A program made the position numbers and the translations under genes. The notes under the pieces are model-generated. The model was not told the origin of the DNA and did no database searches. It was given only the letters and a program-made list of their open reading frames with translations. Shown one piece after another: positions 8,047-17,040 of a stretch of 64,000 nucleotides of DNA. Within the stretch, counting starts at the first letter, position 1; every line of letters starts with the position of its first letter. The stretch is from Taishania sp964580465 (GTDB taxonomy: Bacteria; Bacteroidota; Bacteroidia; Flavobacteriales_D; Crocinitomicaceae), in NCBI GenBank assembly GCA_964580465.1, contig CAZOKJ010000002.1, positions 62,001-126,000 of the forward strand, in the 5' to 3' direction.

Positions 8047-9432
8047 ATGATTAAATACTACGTTATTGGAATAGTTACGCTGACTTCTTGTTTTTCTTCA
8101 TTTGCTTCTATTGAAAAGACAATTTTGCCACCAGATTCAACAGCTACCATTGTTGAAAAAACGGCAGCTGCTTATCTAATTGAAGAAGGCAAAGGATTGT
8201 TTGCTCAAGGTAAATACCGCGATGCAATGACTAAATTTCGCGATGCTTTGCAAAAAGATGTTTTTTCATCGAGTGCCGCATTGTGGATTGGACGATGCCA
8301 CTATGAACAATATAATTACGGTTATGCACTAAAATATGCTAAGGACGCTGTGTTATTTAACAACAACGTAGTAAAAGGTGAAATGTATGATTTGCTTGCA
8401 ACTGCTTATCACCGCTTAGGAAATTTGGATTCTGCTATTATGTATTACGAGTTAGGAATGAAGCACTTGCCAAAAAATCGTGTTTCGGACTTAAAATTAG
8501 CCTCTCAATATGAGCAAGCTAAATATGCTAAACAAGTAATGGAAAACCCAGTTGACAACAAGCGTGTTAGTTTAGAAGGAAACGTTAACTCAGGCTACAA
8601 TGATTATTCACCAGTGGTTTTTAACGGAGGTAAATCCATGTATTTTACTTCTCGTCGTAGTAATACAACGGGCGGAAGACAAAATCCATCAGATCAACAG
8701 TTTTTTGAAGATATTTACAGTGCAAAATGGTCTGCTGAGGATAAAGTTTGGGACAGTGTTACTAACCGCATTGGTCGTATCAATGGCGAAGGCTTTGAAT
8801 CTATTTCATATATTTCTGAAGATGGGATGATTGCGTACATTACGCTAAATAATTCGGCAACGGTTGACGCAAAACCAATGACAAGAAGCTCGGATATTGC
8901 TGAATTGAAATGGACAAAGCAAAATCAGTGGTCAGCACCTCGTCTAATTAAAGAGCTCAACTCTTCTTTTTATGATGGAAATGCTACTGTAACTGCTGAT
9001 GGCCAAACGATGTATTTTGTTTCAGAAAGAAATGGACAGTCTAAAATGAGTGAAATTTATGTTTCATACAAAAAAGGGAACACTTGGAGTGCTCCAAAAG
9101 CATTGCCTTCTGAGATTAATTCTAAAGGTCGCGAAACAACACCTTACATTACACCAGACGGTCGTTACTTATTCTTTAGTTCAAACGGACACGCTAATTC
9201 GTTAGGAGGATATGATGTGTATGTTGTAGAAAGAATGGGGAATTCTTGGGGCGAAGTAAAAAACTTGGGACCGACCATCAACACGGTTAACGATGATTTT
9301 GGTTTCCAAATTTATGATGCTATCGGTAAGGCATATATTAATGGGATTAAAATCGTTGATGATAAAGCAAGTTTAGACATCTTTGAGTTTAATATCAAAT
9401 TACAAGAAGTCATCAACGCTGCAATAAAATAA
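8047..9432 (+). CDS. TPR and PD40 (WD40-like propeller) envelope protein
   Basis: The 461-residue exported protein has an N-terminal signal that could be either a type I peptide or a lipobox (TLTSC, Cys about 15). Residues 40-150 contain tetratricopeptide helices (GLFAQGKYRDAMTKFRDAL, LATAYHRLGNLDSAIMYYELG). Residues 170-440 contain PD40/TolB-type propeller blades (YNDYSPVVFNGGKSMYFTSRR, DGNATVTADGQTMYFVSERNG, ETTPYITPDGRYLFFSSNGH). The TPR-plus-PD40 order is shared with T9SS PorE-type proteins, but the carboxypeptidase-like and OmpA-like domains of PorE are missing, so it is not called PorE. truA starts directly after its stop codon, implying one transcript. Confidence 0.82.
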   Translation: MIKYYVIGIVTLTSCFSSFASIEKTILPPDSTATIVEKTAAAYLIEEGKGLFAQGKYRDAMTKFRDALQKDVFSSSAALWIGRCHYEQYNYGYALKYAKDAVLFNNNVVKGEMYDLLATAYHRLGNLDSAIMYYELGMKHLPKNRVSDLKLASQYEQAKYAKQVMENPVDNKRVSLEGNVNSGYNDYSPVVFNGGKSMYFTSRRSNTTGGRQNPSDQQFFEDIYSAKWSAEDKVWDSVTNRIGRINGEGFESISYISEDGMIAYITLNNSATVDAKPMTRSSDIAELKWTKQNQWSAPRLIKELNSSFYDGNATVTADGQTMYFVSERNGQSKMSEIYVSYKKGNTWSAPKALPSEINSKGRETTPYITPDGRYLFFSSNGHANSLGGYDVYVVERMGNSWGEVKNLGPTINTVNDDFGFQIYDAIGKAYINGIKIVDDKASLDIFEFNIKLQEVINAAIK

Positions 9433-10167
9433 GTGAGACGTTATTTTTTTGAAATTTCCTATGATGGATCGGCTTTTTTTGGTTGGCAAATACAACCAAA
9501 CGAACCGTCTGTACAAGAAACAATTGAACGAGCTCTAACAAAATTAAATGGTAACAAAGCTGTAAGTATTGTTGGTTGCGGTCGAACCGACACGGGAGTG
9601 CATGCGCATAGTTATGTGTTTCATGTAGATTTTTTACAAGAAATAGACACAGAACAATGGGTGTACAAACTAAATAAAATGTTACCCACTACTATTGCAG
9701 CAAAGAATTGTTGGGAAATTTCAACAGATATTCATGCACGTTTTAGTGCAGTTAAACGGACTTATCGTTATTACATTCACTTTGAAAAAGACCCTTTCAA
9801 ACATGCTTTTTCAACTTATATTCCGCAAGAATTAGCCATTCATCAAATGAATGAGGCATCGAAATGTTTACTTGGAATACATGATTTTACAACATTTTCA
9901 AAGACAAATACAGACGTAAAAACGCATCTTTGCGAAGTATTTGAAGCGTGTTGGAAACAAGATGAAAAAGGATGGTATTTTGAATACAGTGCTAATCGTT
10001 TTTTAAGAAACATGGTTCGAGCAACAGTGGGGACGCTTTTTGCAGTTGGTAGTGGAAAAATAAGCATTGAAAAGTTTCAACAGATTTTTAATTCAACGGA
10101 TAGAAGTCAGTGTTTGGGATCAGCAGCTCCACAAGGTTTGCACTTATGGAGCGTTGAATATCCTTAA
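9433..10167 (+). CDS. truA: tRNA pseudouridine(38-40) synthase
   Basis: TruA converts uridines 38-40 of the tRNA anticodon stem-loop to pseudouridine. The 244 residues match the family length. The catalytic aspartate lies in GCGRTDTGVHA (Asp about residue 52), and RYYIHF, RFLRNMVRATVGTL (about 192-205) and the N-terminal YDGSAFFGWQIQP are family signatures. The GTG start touches the stop codon of the PD40 gene. A long inverted repeat without a T-run follows. Confidence 0.97.
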   Translation: MRRYFFEISYDGSAFFGWQIQPNEPSVQETIERALTKLNGNKAVSIVGCGRTDTGVHAHSYVFHVDFLQEIDTEQWVYKLNKMLPTTIAAKNCWEISTDIHARFSAVKRTYRYYIHFEKDPFKHAFSTYIPQELAIHQMNEASKCLLGIHDFTTFSKTNTDVKTHLCEVFEACWKQDEKGWYFEYSANRFLRNMVRATVGTLFAVGSGKISIEKFQQIFNSTDRSQCLGSAAPQGLHLWSVEYP

Positions 10168-10183
10168 AATTGTTATGGAAGAC

Positions 10184-10223
10184 TCATTTTGACTGTGCTC
10201 AGCACGACTAACTATCAAAATGA
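10184..10223. repeat. Inverted repeat TCATTTTGA...TCAAAATGA
   Basis: Nine-base perfect arms (10184-10192 and 10215-10223) enclose an inner palindromic core GTGCTCAGCAC. No T-run follows on either strand, so it is not a standard terminator. The core resembles small palindromic intergenic repeats that are scattered in many Bacteroidota genomes; that is inference from memory. Confidence 0.5.
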
Positions 10224-10293
10224 AAAAAAGCGACTCAACCCATCAAATAGGCAAACTGTCACTTAGTCTTAGAATCATTCAATCATCTAGTCA

Positions 10294-11031
10294 TCAATAC
10301 CATCTAAAGAACAGATCTAACATTCCTTTAATCATTGGACTTTTACCCATTCTATTAGAGATTTCTTCTGCAAATTCAGCTTTTGTATAAAGTTTGTTTT
10401 TACCAGGTTCAAATTTTAATTCTTTATCTTCTACTTTTACAATATCTACCGATTTAGCAAAATAGACAATACCTCCATCTTCAGTAGCTAATCCAAGAAT
10501 TGTCCCAGGTAAACCGCTGAATGTTTCTGGCCCCACCGCCGGAATAAGTTCCTCAGCATACCAAGCGTATAAACGGGTTGAATCATTTTTGTGGTAAATT
10601 GCCATTTTACAATCGTACCCTGCTAATTTACGCGTGTTGTCGGTAATTTTCCACGGAATTTTGTTGACTGTATCGGTGATGTAGATTTTTGTTCCCATCA
10701 TGTCTAACATAGTGATGCGTTCTCTACTGCCGTGGTTTGAATAAACCGTGTTTTTTGCTGTCAACATGTCCGTTGGATCATTTGTCATGGCTGTAATAGG
10801 CACAAATGCTGAACCATTACGGTCAAAAGTTAAAACAAACTCGTCAACTTTGTATTTTTTTTCCTCAGCAGCACGTTTAAGGAATGGAGGTAAATTTGGA
10901 ATCTTTAATAAGTTTGTTTTACGTTCAAATTTTATCTTTCCAGATTCAACAAATTGGCCAAAACTTATATGAATGGCGAACAGAAATAACGCTGTTACTT
11001 TCCAACTTTTAGAAATGCATTCTCGGTTCAT
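10294..11031 (-). CDS. GLPGLI family protein
   Basis: The 245-residue exported protein has an N-terminal signal segment (VTALFLFAIHISFGQ). The name-giving motif is present as FSGLPGTILGL (about 168-178), preceded by the YAWYAEELIPAVGPE segment typical of the family. GLPGLI proteins are Bacteroidota-specific and their function is not known. The start codon overlaps the last 23 bases of the upstream outer-membrane barrel gene in another frame, so the two are translationally coupled, as is common for GLPGLI genes. Confidence 0.9.
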   Translation of the reverse strand: MNRECISKSWKVTALFLFAIHISFGQFVESGKIKFERKTNLLKIPNLPPFLKRAAEEKKYKVDEFVLTFDRNGSAFVPITAMTNDPTDMLTAKNTVYSNHGSRERITMLDMMGTKIYITDTVNKIPWKITDNTRKLAGYDCKMAIYHKNDSTRLYAWYAEELIPAVGPETFSGLPGTILGLATEDGGIVYFAKSVDIVKVEDKELKFEPGKNKLYTKAEFAEEISNRMGKSPMIKGMLDLFFRWY

Positions 11032-13756
11032 CTTCTCTCGTTTTATTGTTGTTAAACTTATATGTTAATTTTAATAAGAAGTAGCGTGAAATGATTTTTG
11101 TTCTATTGTCAACCACCATGTTTCCACTTACTGTTCTTCCTGCGTTAATGCTTTGGTTTAAAATATCATTAGCATGAATGCTCAAGATTAAATTTTGTGT
11201 TTTTAAGAAACTTTTGCTAAATTCTGCGTTCCACACAAATGAATTAATGTTGTATCCATTTGTCAACTTGTTGTTGATAACCCATCTGAAATCCGTCTTA
11301 AACTCGAATCCAAGTGGAATTCTCCACGTTAAGCGTCCACTGTATGTTTGTTGCCCATACGGAGTGTTTGAAACGGAACTCAATGAACTTTTCGGACTGT
11401 TCCAATCGTAGCGACCGCCTACATTGAACTCTAATGAGTCCCATTGGAAGCGGAATTCTCCACCTGCTCCTACCATAAAATGGTTGGTTCTATTGCGTTC
11501 GTCATTGATAAAGCTAGAGTATTGATTGTAACTTGCAGTTGCACTTGGATGCAATTGAATGGTTTTTCCTTTTAATGGAATACCGCCACCACCATATACG
11601 CTACTGTAAAAATTACCATCGACATTTACTGTTTTAGTTACCATGCGTCCTAAACTATCATAAGCAGTGGAACTAACAAATGCGTTGTTATCAACAGAGA
11701 TATTTGTACCTGCCCAAATGTAACTTCCTTTCAATGGACTCCACGTGTTGAACCAAGCGTTGACACTGTGAACATAGTTTGGTTTTAAATCAGGATTACC
11801 AATGCGAATTCTGTTTGGATTAGAGTTGTCTAATACTGGTTGCAAATCATTTACACTTGGCTGATTGGAGTATGTATTGTAGTTCACTTGGACTTGCTTA
11901 CTCATGCTTGGTTTGAATTGATAACGTGCGCTAGGCAACACATTAGTAATGTTTTGATGAACGCCAATGTTACTAATCAAATTGATGTTGTCAATATCCA
12001 CGTTGCGAACATCAACTCTTACAAAAGCACTGTGTTTTCCTTTGTCAAATTGGAATTTTAAACCAGCTTTATGTTCATTTCTGTCTGTTTTAAAATCATT
12101 GGATAAGTTAGGGTCGAAATCAGAGTACTCTTCTCCAACTAAATTGTAAGTTTTACGATCTTGTTTGATGTTTTCCAATTTATAGTTGTACATTACTGTT
12201 CCTTTAAACCATTTGCCTATTGGTTCAGTATAAGATGCAAACACATTGTTTTCCATCGATTTATTGTATGTGTGTTTCTTCTGATCTTCGTACTTGTTGA
12301 AAGAAGGGAACATTGTTAACTCCTGACGACTCAGTAGTCCACCATCGGTTTTACTATCATCGTAATCAAAGTAATAATCAAAATTAATTTCTCTGCGCGG
12401 TTTCATAAACTTACGATTTAAGCTTAGTGTTGCTCCACCATTTAAACCAAGCGACTTGTTTTTATTGTTAACAAAAGATTCCAATGTTACAACATTTTCG
12501 CTACTCAAATAATTTGTCAATGTGTTGTTGTCATTCATTTCTTTGTCAGCTCTAAAATAAGGCTTAAAAGTCAACTTAGTTAAAGAGTCCAACTGAGATT
12601 CCACATTGAAATTCACTACATGGCTTTCAGTTCGTTTGAGGTTACTTGTAGAATCATCTGTAAAATAAGTGGTATCTGGTAAGAAAAACTGTGTTCTACT
12701 TCCTGAGTATGCTTTTAATTCGGTGTTGTAATAAGAGTAATTGAATCCTATTTTTGTGTTTTTCTTTTTACCGACCTTATCTGTGAAATAAATTCCGGCT
12801 TTCAATGTTCTTGGAATACCAGAAGTGTTTCCACCACGAGCGTTTGGATCGAAGAAATTACCATCAGCACGTTCGTTTTCCAATCCAAAACGGTTAGCAT
12901 CTCTAAAATTAAAATTTGAGCGTGGAGTGTTAGTTCCTAATCCAAAAATAGATATTTTTCGAGTGCTATTGAAGTGATTAAACAAGACTTCTCCTTCATA
13001 GAACGGATTTTTAATGTTGGCAATTCCAAAGTCGCTAGCACCAGAAACCTTACCGAAATAGCCCTTTTTAGCATTATCCTTTAAGCGTAGGTCAAGGACT
13101 TTAATTTTGTCTTCGCTACCGAATTGACCATCATCAGTTTTTTCGTAAATTTCTACTTTATCAATAGCATTAGCACCTAAATTCTTAGTAGCAATAGTTG
13201 GATCACTACCAAAAAACTCATCTCCATCTACCAATACCTTTTTGATATCTTGACCTTGAGATTTTATTTTACCATCTTGGTCAACCTCAATTCCCGGTAG
13301 TTTTTTCAACAAATCTTCCACTACAGCATTTGGACCCACTTTAAAAGAATCGGCAATGTACACTAAAGTGTCTCCACGGAAATGAATCGGATCTTTGTAA
13401 GCATAAATAATCATTTCATCCAAGTTCTTAGCACGATCGTACATTTTAATAGTCGGAATGTCAATTTCTAAGTTTTCAGGGCTACCCACGATATAGAAAG
13501 TGCGTTCATCGTATTTTGGATGAGAAACTACTAAGGTAAAAGTATCCATTTGGATTCCTTTTAATTCAAAGTATCCATTTTTATCAGCTCTACTAAAACC
13601 AAGCAGCAATGAATCTTTCATACGGATAGCTGTTGCCAAACTATTCGGTAGAGGGTTGTTACTTGAATCTGCAATTGTACCAGAGATGCGCATTTCTTGC
13701 GACCAGCTTAGTTGCGTTAAAAAAAGTAGTGCAAAAGCAATAATTAGTTTGTTCAT
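11009..13756 (-). CDS. Outer-membrane beta-barrel protein with carboxypeptidase-regulatory-like N-terminus
   Basis: The 915-residue protein has a signal peptide (MNKLIIAFALLFLTQLSWSQ), a CarboxypepD_reg-like beta-sandwich (about 22-110, RISGTIADSSNNPLPNSLAT), a plug-like segment (about 135-240, VVEDLLKKLPGIEVDQDGKI and VLVDGDEFFGSDP) and a long beta-barrel ending in Phe (PRMHF). This is the architecture of TonB-receptor-like proteins of the type usually paired with GLPGLI genes. No TonB box was identified. Substrate unknown. The pairing suggests the two proteins work together, perhaps in envelope protein or peptide handling; this is inference. Confidence 0.88.
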   Translation of the reverse strand: MNKLIIAFALLFLTQLSWSQEMRISGTIADSSNNPLPNSLATAIRMKDSLLLGFSRADKNGYFELKGIQMDTFTLVVSHPKYDERTFYIVGSPENLEIDIPTIKMYDRAKNLDEMIIYAYKDPIHFRGDTLVYIADSFKVGPNAVVEDLLKKLPGIEVDQDGKIKSQGQDIKKVLVDGDEFFGSDPTIATKNLGANAIDKVEIYEKTDDGQFGSEDKIKVLDLRLKDNAKKGYFGKVSGASDFGIANIKNPFYEGEVLFNHFNSTRKISIFGLGTNTPRSNFNFRDANRFGLENERADGNFFDPNARGGNTSGIPRTLKAGIYFTDKVGKKKNTKIGFNYSYYNTELKAYSGSRTQFFLPDTTYFTDDSTSNLKRTESHVVNFNVESQLDSLTKLTFKPYFRADKEMNDNNTLTNYLSSENVVTLESFVNNKNKSLGLNGGATLSLNRKFMKPRREINFDYYFDYDDSKTDGGLLSRQELTMFPSFNKYEDQKKHTYNKSMENNVFASYTEPIGKWFKGTVMYNYKLENIKQDRKTYNLVGEEYSDFDPNLSNDFKTDRNEHKAGLKFQFDKGKHSAFVRVDVRNVDIDNINLISNIGVHQNITNVLPSARYQFKPSMSKQVQVNYNTYSNQPSVNDLQPVLDNSNPNRIRIGNPDLKPNYVHSVNAWFNTWSPLKGSYIWAGTNISVDNNAFVSSTAYDSLGRMVTKTVNVDGNFYSSVYGGGGIPLKGKTIQLHPSATASYNQYSSFINDERNRTNHFMVGAGGEFRFQWDSLEFNVGGRYDWNSPKSSLSSVSNTPYGQQTYSGRLTWRIPLGFEFKTDFRWVINNKLTNGYNINSFVWNAEFSKSFLKTQNLILSIHANDILNQSINAGRTVSGNMVVDNRTKIISRYFLLKLTYKFNNNKTREDEPRMHF

Positions 13757-13780
13757 ATTATTGTGTTGTATTTACCGAAA

Positions 13781-13788
13781 CAAAAATA
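13781..13788 (-). promoter_or_regulatory. -7 element TATTTTTG of the barrel-GLPGLI operon
   Basis: TATTTTTG on the minus strand, 24 bases upstream of the ATG at 13756. No matching TTG upstream is evident. Confidence 0.45.
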
Positions 13789-13861
13789 AACATAACTTTT
13801 AAAGAGTTTCTTTTAAAAGTATCAAAGGTTTAAAAGGCGGTTAAAAGGTAAAAATAATTTA

Positions 13862-14728
13862 TTAATTGATTTTCTCTAAACTTAAAAGTTCAAAATAGGG
13901 ACTAAAAATTGTTTTATAAGTGCCCGAGTTTGTTGTAAACACTTGCTCATAAGCAACGATTTTATCTCCTTCCCAAATGCCTTCTACAGAACGAAAAAGA
14001 TCTGTTTGGGCTGAGTAATTTCGTTGGTCGCTGGCTTGAACAGATAAATGCTGAAGAATGGATTTTGTTTCCAAACTTCGTGTGTTTCTAACGGTTAGAA
14101 ATACATTTAAAAAATTATTTAAAAACTTATCTTGCTCAAAACCTGGTAATTGATTCCAGCGATTTTCTAATTGTGTATAAAACGCCATTTCTTCTTTAGT
14201 CGCCTGATAGTTAGGGTATAACAACGATTCACCTGTAATAAAAGACTTGTACACTGCAAGGTGTTTCGAAGCAATTTCGTGTTGCTCTTTTATGGTGAAA
14301 TCAGCAATTTTTTGTTGTGCATCAAATTTTATTTCTGCTGTATAAACTGTTGCTTTTTCTGTGTTTTGGATGGAGTAAATATGATTTTCAATGTATTGAA
14401 TACGTTCTTTGACATTGGAAACAACTGCTTTTTGATTGTTGATTTTTTTCTCTAATTCTCTATCAAAAATACCTCTTTGTTCATTGGTGTATTTTATTTC
14501 ATACAACGAATCTAATTGTCTAAATTGGTAAGGTTTAATAACAGTTGGTTCAGCAAAAACGATGGATTGATAATGCACAGAAGAATCCTTATAAGCGTCT
14601 CTGATGTATTGTTCAACTGCTTGTTTTCTTGATATAGTTGAGCTTTCGAATGTTTCTGGTGGGGTAAATTTCAGCCCACAAGATACAAGAATAAGGAGTC
14701 CTAAAAAGCAACCAAATAAATAGTTCAT
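13862..14728 (-). CDS. Lipoprotein of unknown function
   Basis: Lipobox LILVSC follows a short hydrophobic stretch, so the 288-residue protein is a lipoprotein (Cys about 17). I start at the ATG at 14728 (MNYLFGCFLGLLILVSCG) because the longer frame's TTG (14746) lies inside the TATTTTTG promoter element at 14744-14751. The mature protein is rich in helix, with a predicted coiled region about residues 85-135 (FDRELEKKINNQKAVVSNVK, then IQYIENHIYSIQNTEKAT). No family is recognised. It lies between the barrel operon and a divergent phosphoesterase gene. Confidence 0.75.
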   Translation of the reverse strand: MNYLFGCFLGLLILVSCGLKFTPPETFESSTISRKQAVEQYIRDAYKDSSVHYQSIVFAEPTVIKPYQFRQLDSLYEIKYTNEQRGIFDRELEKKINNQKAVVSNVKERIQYIENHIYSIQNTEKATVYTAEIKFDAQQKIADFTIKEQHEIASKHLAVYKSFITGESLLYPNYQATKEEMAFYTQLENRWNQLPGFEQDKFLNNFLNVFLTVRNTRSLETKSILQHLSVQASDQRNYSAQTDLFRSVEGIWEGDKIVAYEQVFTTNSGTYKTIFSPYFELLSLEKIN

Positions 14729-14743
14729 GTTCAATCTTTTTTT

Positions 14744-14751
14744 CAAAAATA
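14744..14751 (-). promoter_or_regulatory. -7 element TATTTTTG of the lipoprotein gene
   Basis: TATTTTTG on the minus strand, 15 bases upstream of the ATG at 14728. It rules out the upstream TTG start that overlaps it. Confidence 0.5.
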
Positions 14752-14805
14752 ACGAAAAAAGAAGCTTGTTGCGTATGAATGTTATTAAATAATCTTAAAA
14801 TCTAT

Positions 14806-14813
14806 TATTTTTG
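14806..14813 (+). promoter_or_regulatory. -7 element TATTTTTG abutting the phosphoesterase start
   Basis: TATTTTTG is separated from the ATG at 14818 by only TTGA. Transcription would start at the start codon, giving a leaderless message. No clear TTG upstream. Confidence 0.4.
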
Positions 14814-14817
14814 TTGA

Positions 14818-15309
14818 ATGACACGAATAGGATTGCTTTCAGACACGCATGGAGATTTAGACCCGCGTATTTTTCATCATTTTAAGGAGGTGGATGAAAT
14901 TTGGCACGCGGGAGATATTGGAAGTTTGGAAGTAATTGATCAGTTGCGTGCATTTAAACCATTGCGTGCAGTCTATGGAAACATTGATAATCATGAAATT
15001 CGTTTGGAGACACCTCTACATAATCGTTTTAGGGTAGAAGAGGTAGATGTGTTGATGACTCACATTGCGGGTAAACCTGGAAAATATGCCAAACCAGCGT
15101 ACGACGAACTTCAAAAAGGAGCACCCAAGTTATTTGTTTGTGGCCACTCACATATTTTGTTAGTTAAATTTGATCCTCATTACAATATGCTGTGGATGAA
15201 TCCTGGTGCGTGTGGCAACAAAGGTTTTCACCAAGTAAAGACGCTTTTGCGCTTTAGTATTACAGCAGACCGCATTCATGATTTGGAAGTGATTGAGTTA
15301 CGAAAGTAG
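14818..15309 (+). CDS. Metallophosphoesterase, YfcE/MJ0936-type
   Basis: Small calcineurin-like phosphoesterase (163 aa) using two metal ions. Metal ligands are visible in order: LLSDTHGD (about 6-13), HAGDIGS (about 31), YGNIDN (about 54), LMTHIAGK (about 80) and VCGHSHI (about 112-118). Family members hydrolyse phosphodiesters such as bis-pNPP, with uncertain physiological substrates. It is transcribed alone, from a promoter that touches the coding region. Confidence 0.93.
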   Translation: MTRIGLLSDTHGDLDPRIFHHFKEVDEIWHAGDIGSLEVIDQLRAFKPLRAVYGNIDNHEIRLETPLHNRFRVEEVDVLMTHIAGKPGKYAKPAYDELQKGAPKLFVCGHSHILLVKFDPHYNMLWMNPGACGNKGFHQVKTLLRFSITADRIHDLEVIELRK

Positions 15310-15411
15310 TTTGATAAATGAAGAATGCAAAGATAATCATACAGTCAAAAATAACTTTTTCAGGAATAAATCTCTGTAGGATATAATTTTTATTGTTATT
15401 TTGCGTTTTCA

Positions 15412-16452
15412 ATGAACATGAAAAAAGGATTAATAGCTTTGTTTTTAGTGGTAAAAACTACGTTGCTTGCTCAGTTGGGCGGTCAAAATAGTTTTGCTTT
15501 GCTGGGACTGGAGTTTGATGCTCGCAGTGCTGGTTTGGCGGGAAGCTTTATTACTGCTAAGGACAAAGATGTGAATCTCGGCGTGTTTGCCCCTTCCTTG
15601 TTGAGCGCTAAAATGCATAAACAGTTGAGTGTAAGCCAAGCCATTCATGCCGGAAAAATTAATTATGGCATGTTTAGTTATGCTCATTCCTTATCAGAAA
15701 AACAAACCATTTCGGGACATATTCGCTATGTTGCCTATGGAAAGATGGAGCGAACTGAAAAAGATGGTACAATTGTGGGCGATTTTAACCCATTTGAGTA
15801 CATTTTGGGAGTTGGCTATGGTTATCAATTAAATCCACGCATTTCTGTGGGAGGTAACTTAAATTTAATCGGATCGCATTTAGAAGCATACAATTCATAC
15901 GGAACCTCTATTGATTTAGGAGGAACATATACCAATTCATCCGAACTTTTAGTTGTTACGGCTTTAGCAAAAAACATTGGTTTTCAATTCAATGCATACA
16001 ATGAAAAGAACAGAGCACCTTTGCCAGCTAATTTCTTATTAGGAGTTAGTTATCGGTTGGATCACGCGCCTTTCCGTTTTTCAATTGTGATGCATCATCT
16101 TAATAAGTGGAAGTTAGCCTATTTTGATCCGAAACAGCAACCTAAAACAGATATGTTAACGGGTGAGGTTATACCAGTTAAAAAGCCAGGGTTTTTTGAA
16201 GAGTTTGGACAGCATTTCATTTACCAAATTGAAATTTTAGCAACCAAAAACATTCATTTTAGAACAGGATTTGACTATTACGCAAGAAAAGCTTTACGAT
16301 TGGAAAGCAAACCTGGAATGGCAGGTTTCTCTTTTGGATTAGGATTGTACTTTAAACGTTTTGGGTTGGATTATGGATTCACTGTTTTTTCCAAGTCGGG
16401 ATACAACAATATGATTACCCTTTCAGCAAATTTGGATAAAGTAAAAAAATAA
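15412..16452 (+). CDS. porQ: Type IX secretion system protein PorQ
   Basis: PorQ is an outer-membrane beta-barrel that, with PorU, PorV and PorZ, forms the attachment complex that anchors T9SS cargo at the cell surface. The 346-residue protein has a signal peptide ending TTLLAQ, then LGGQNSFALLGLEFDARSAG and LAGSFITAKDKDVNLGVFAP, matching the PorQ start (GG..sf.FL.l..sAR..aLGg), and a barrel of repeated amphipathic strands. A second in-frame ATG lies 2 codons in. It is followed by ssb, which has its own promoter. Confidence 0.88.
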   Translation: MNMKKGLIALFLVVKTTLLAQLGGQNSFALLGLEFDARSAGLAGSFITAKDKDVNLGVFAPSLLSAKMHKQLSVSQAIHAGKINYGMFSYAHSLSEKQTISGHIRYVAYGKMERTEKDGTIVGDFNPFEYILGVGYGYQLNPRISVGGNLNLIGSHLEAYNSYGTSIDLGGTYTNSSELLVVTALAKNIGFQFNAYNEKNRAPLPANFLLGVSYRLDHAPFRFSIVMHHLNKWKLAYFDPKQQPKTDMLTGEVIPVKKPGFFEEFGQHFIYQIEILATKNIHFRTGFDYYARKALRLESKPGMAGFSFGLGLYFKRFGLDYGFTVFSKSGYNNMITLSANLDKVKK

Positions 16453-16458
16453 TTTTCT

Positions 16459-16489
16459 TTGGAAGGGATTATTTTTTTTTCTATCTTTG
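16459..16489 (+). promoter_or_regulatory. ssb promoter TTG-N20-TATCTTTG
   Basis: TTG at 16459-16461 and TATCTTTG at 16482-16489, 32 bases upstream of the ssb GTG. Confidence 0.65.
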
Positions 16490-16521
16490 GTATTTAACAC
16501 GAACAAGTAAATTATCTAAAA

Positions 16522-17031
16522 GTGGCAGGAACAGTTAATAAAGTAATATTAATAGGCAATCTTGGAAGAGACCCTGAAGTTAGACGTATGGAAAATGGTG
16601 GCGTTGTGGCAAATTTTTCGATTGCGACAACAGAAACTTATACTGATAAATCTACTGGAGAACGAAGAGATATTACAGACTGGCACAATATCGTTACTTG
16701 GGGCGGATTAGCTGAAGTGTGCGAAAAATACCTGCGCAAAGGAATGAAAGTTTATGTGGAAGGAAAGTTGAAAACACGTTCTTGGACAGATAAAGAAGGT
16801 ACAACACGTTACACTACTGAGGTAAATGTTGACAACATGACCATGCTTTCTAGACCTGACAATAACATGCAAGAATCGAAGCCTGTGTATTCTAACCAAG
16901 GAGTGCCTGCTGCGCCTTCTCCTTTAGAACCAAGTTTCCAAACACCTGCTTCAAACACAGCATCTGCGCCTTTTACGCCTGATGTTGGTGTTACTTTCTC
17001 AGAAGCTGATGATGATGAATTACCATTTTAA
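16522..17031 (+). CDS. ssb: Single-stranded DNA-binding protein
   Basis: SSB coats single-stranded DNA and recruits repair and replication enzymes through its C-terminal tip. The 169 residues comprise an OB fold (1-110, VNKVILIGNLGRDPEVR, then WHNIVTWGGLAEVCEKYLRKG), a Pro/Ser/Thr-rich linker (115-155) and the acidic tip DDDELPF. The start is GTG at 16522. The ssb-gldE neighbourhood is conserved in gliding Bacteroidota. Confidence 0.97.
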   Translation: MAGTVNKVILIGNLGRDPEVRRMENGGVVANFSIATTETYTDKSTGERRDITDWHNIVTWGGLAEVCEKYLRKGMKVYVEGKLKTRSWTDKEGTTRYTTEVNVDNMTMLSRPDNNMQESKPVYSNQGVPAAPSPLEPSFQTPASNTASAPFTPDVGVTFSEADDDELPF

Positions 17032-17040
17032 TTTGACTGA

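Noticed and set aside
8047..9432. PorE (T9SS) assignment
   Set aside because: TPR and PD40 are present but the carboxypeptidase-like and OmpA domains are absent.
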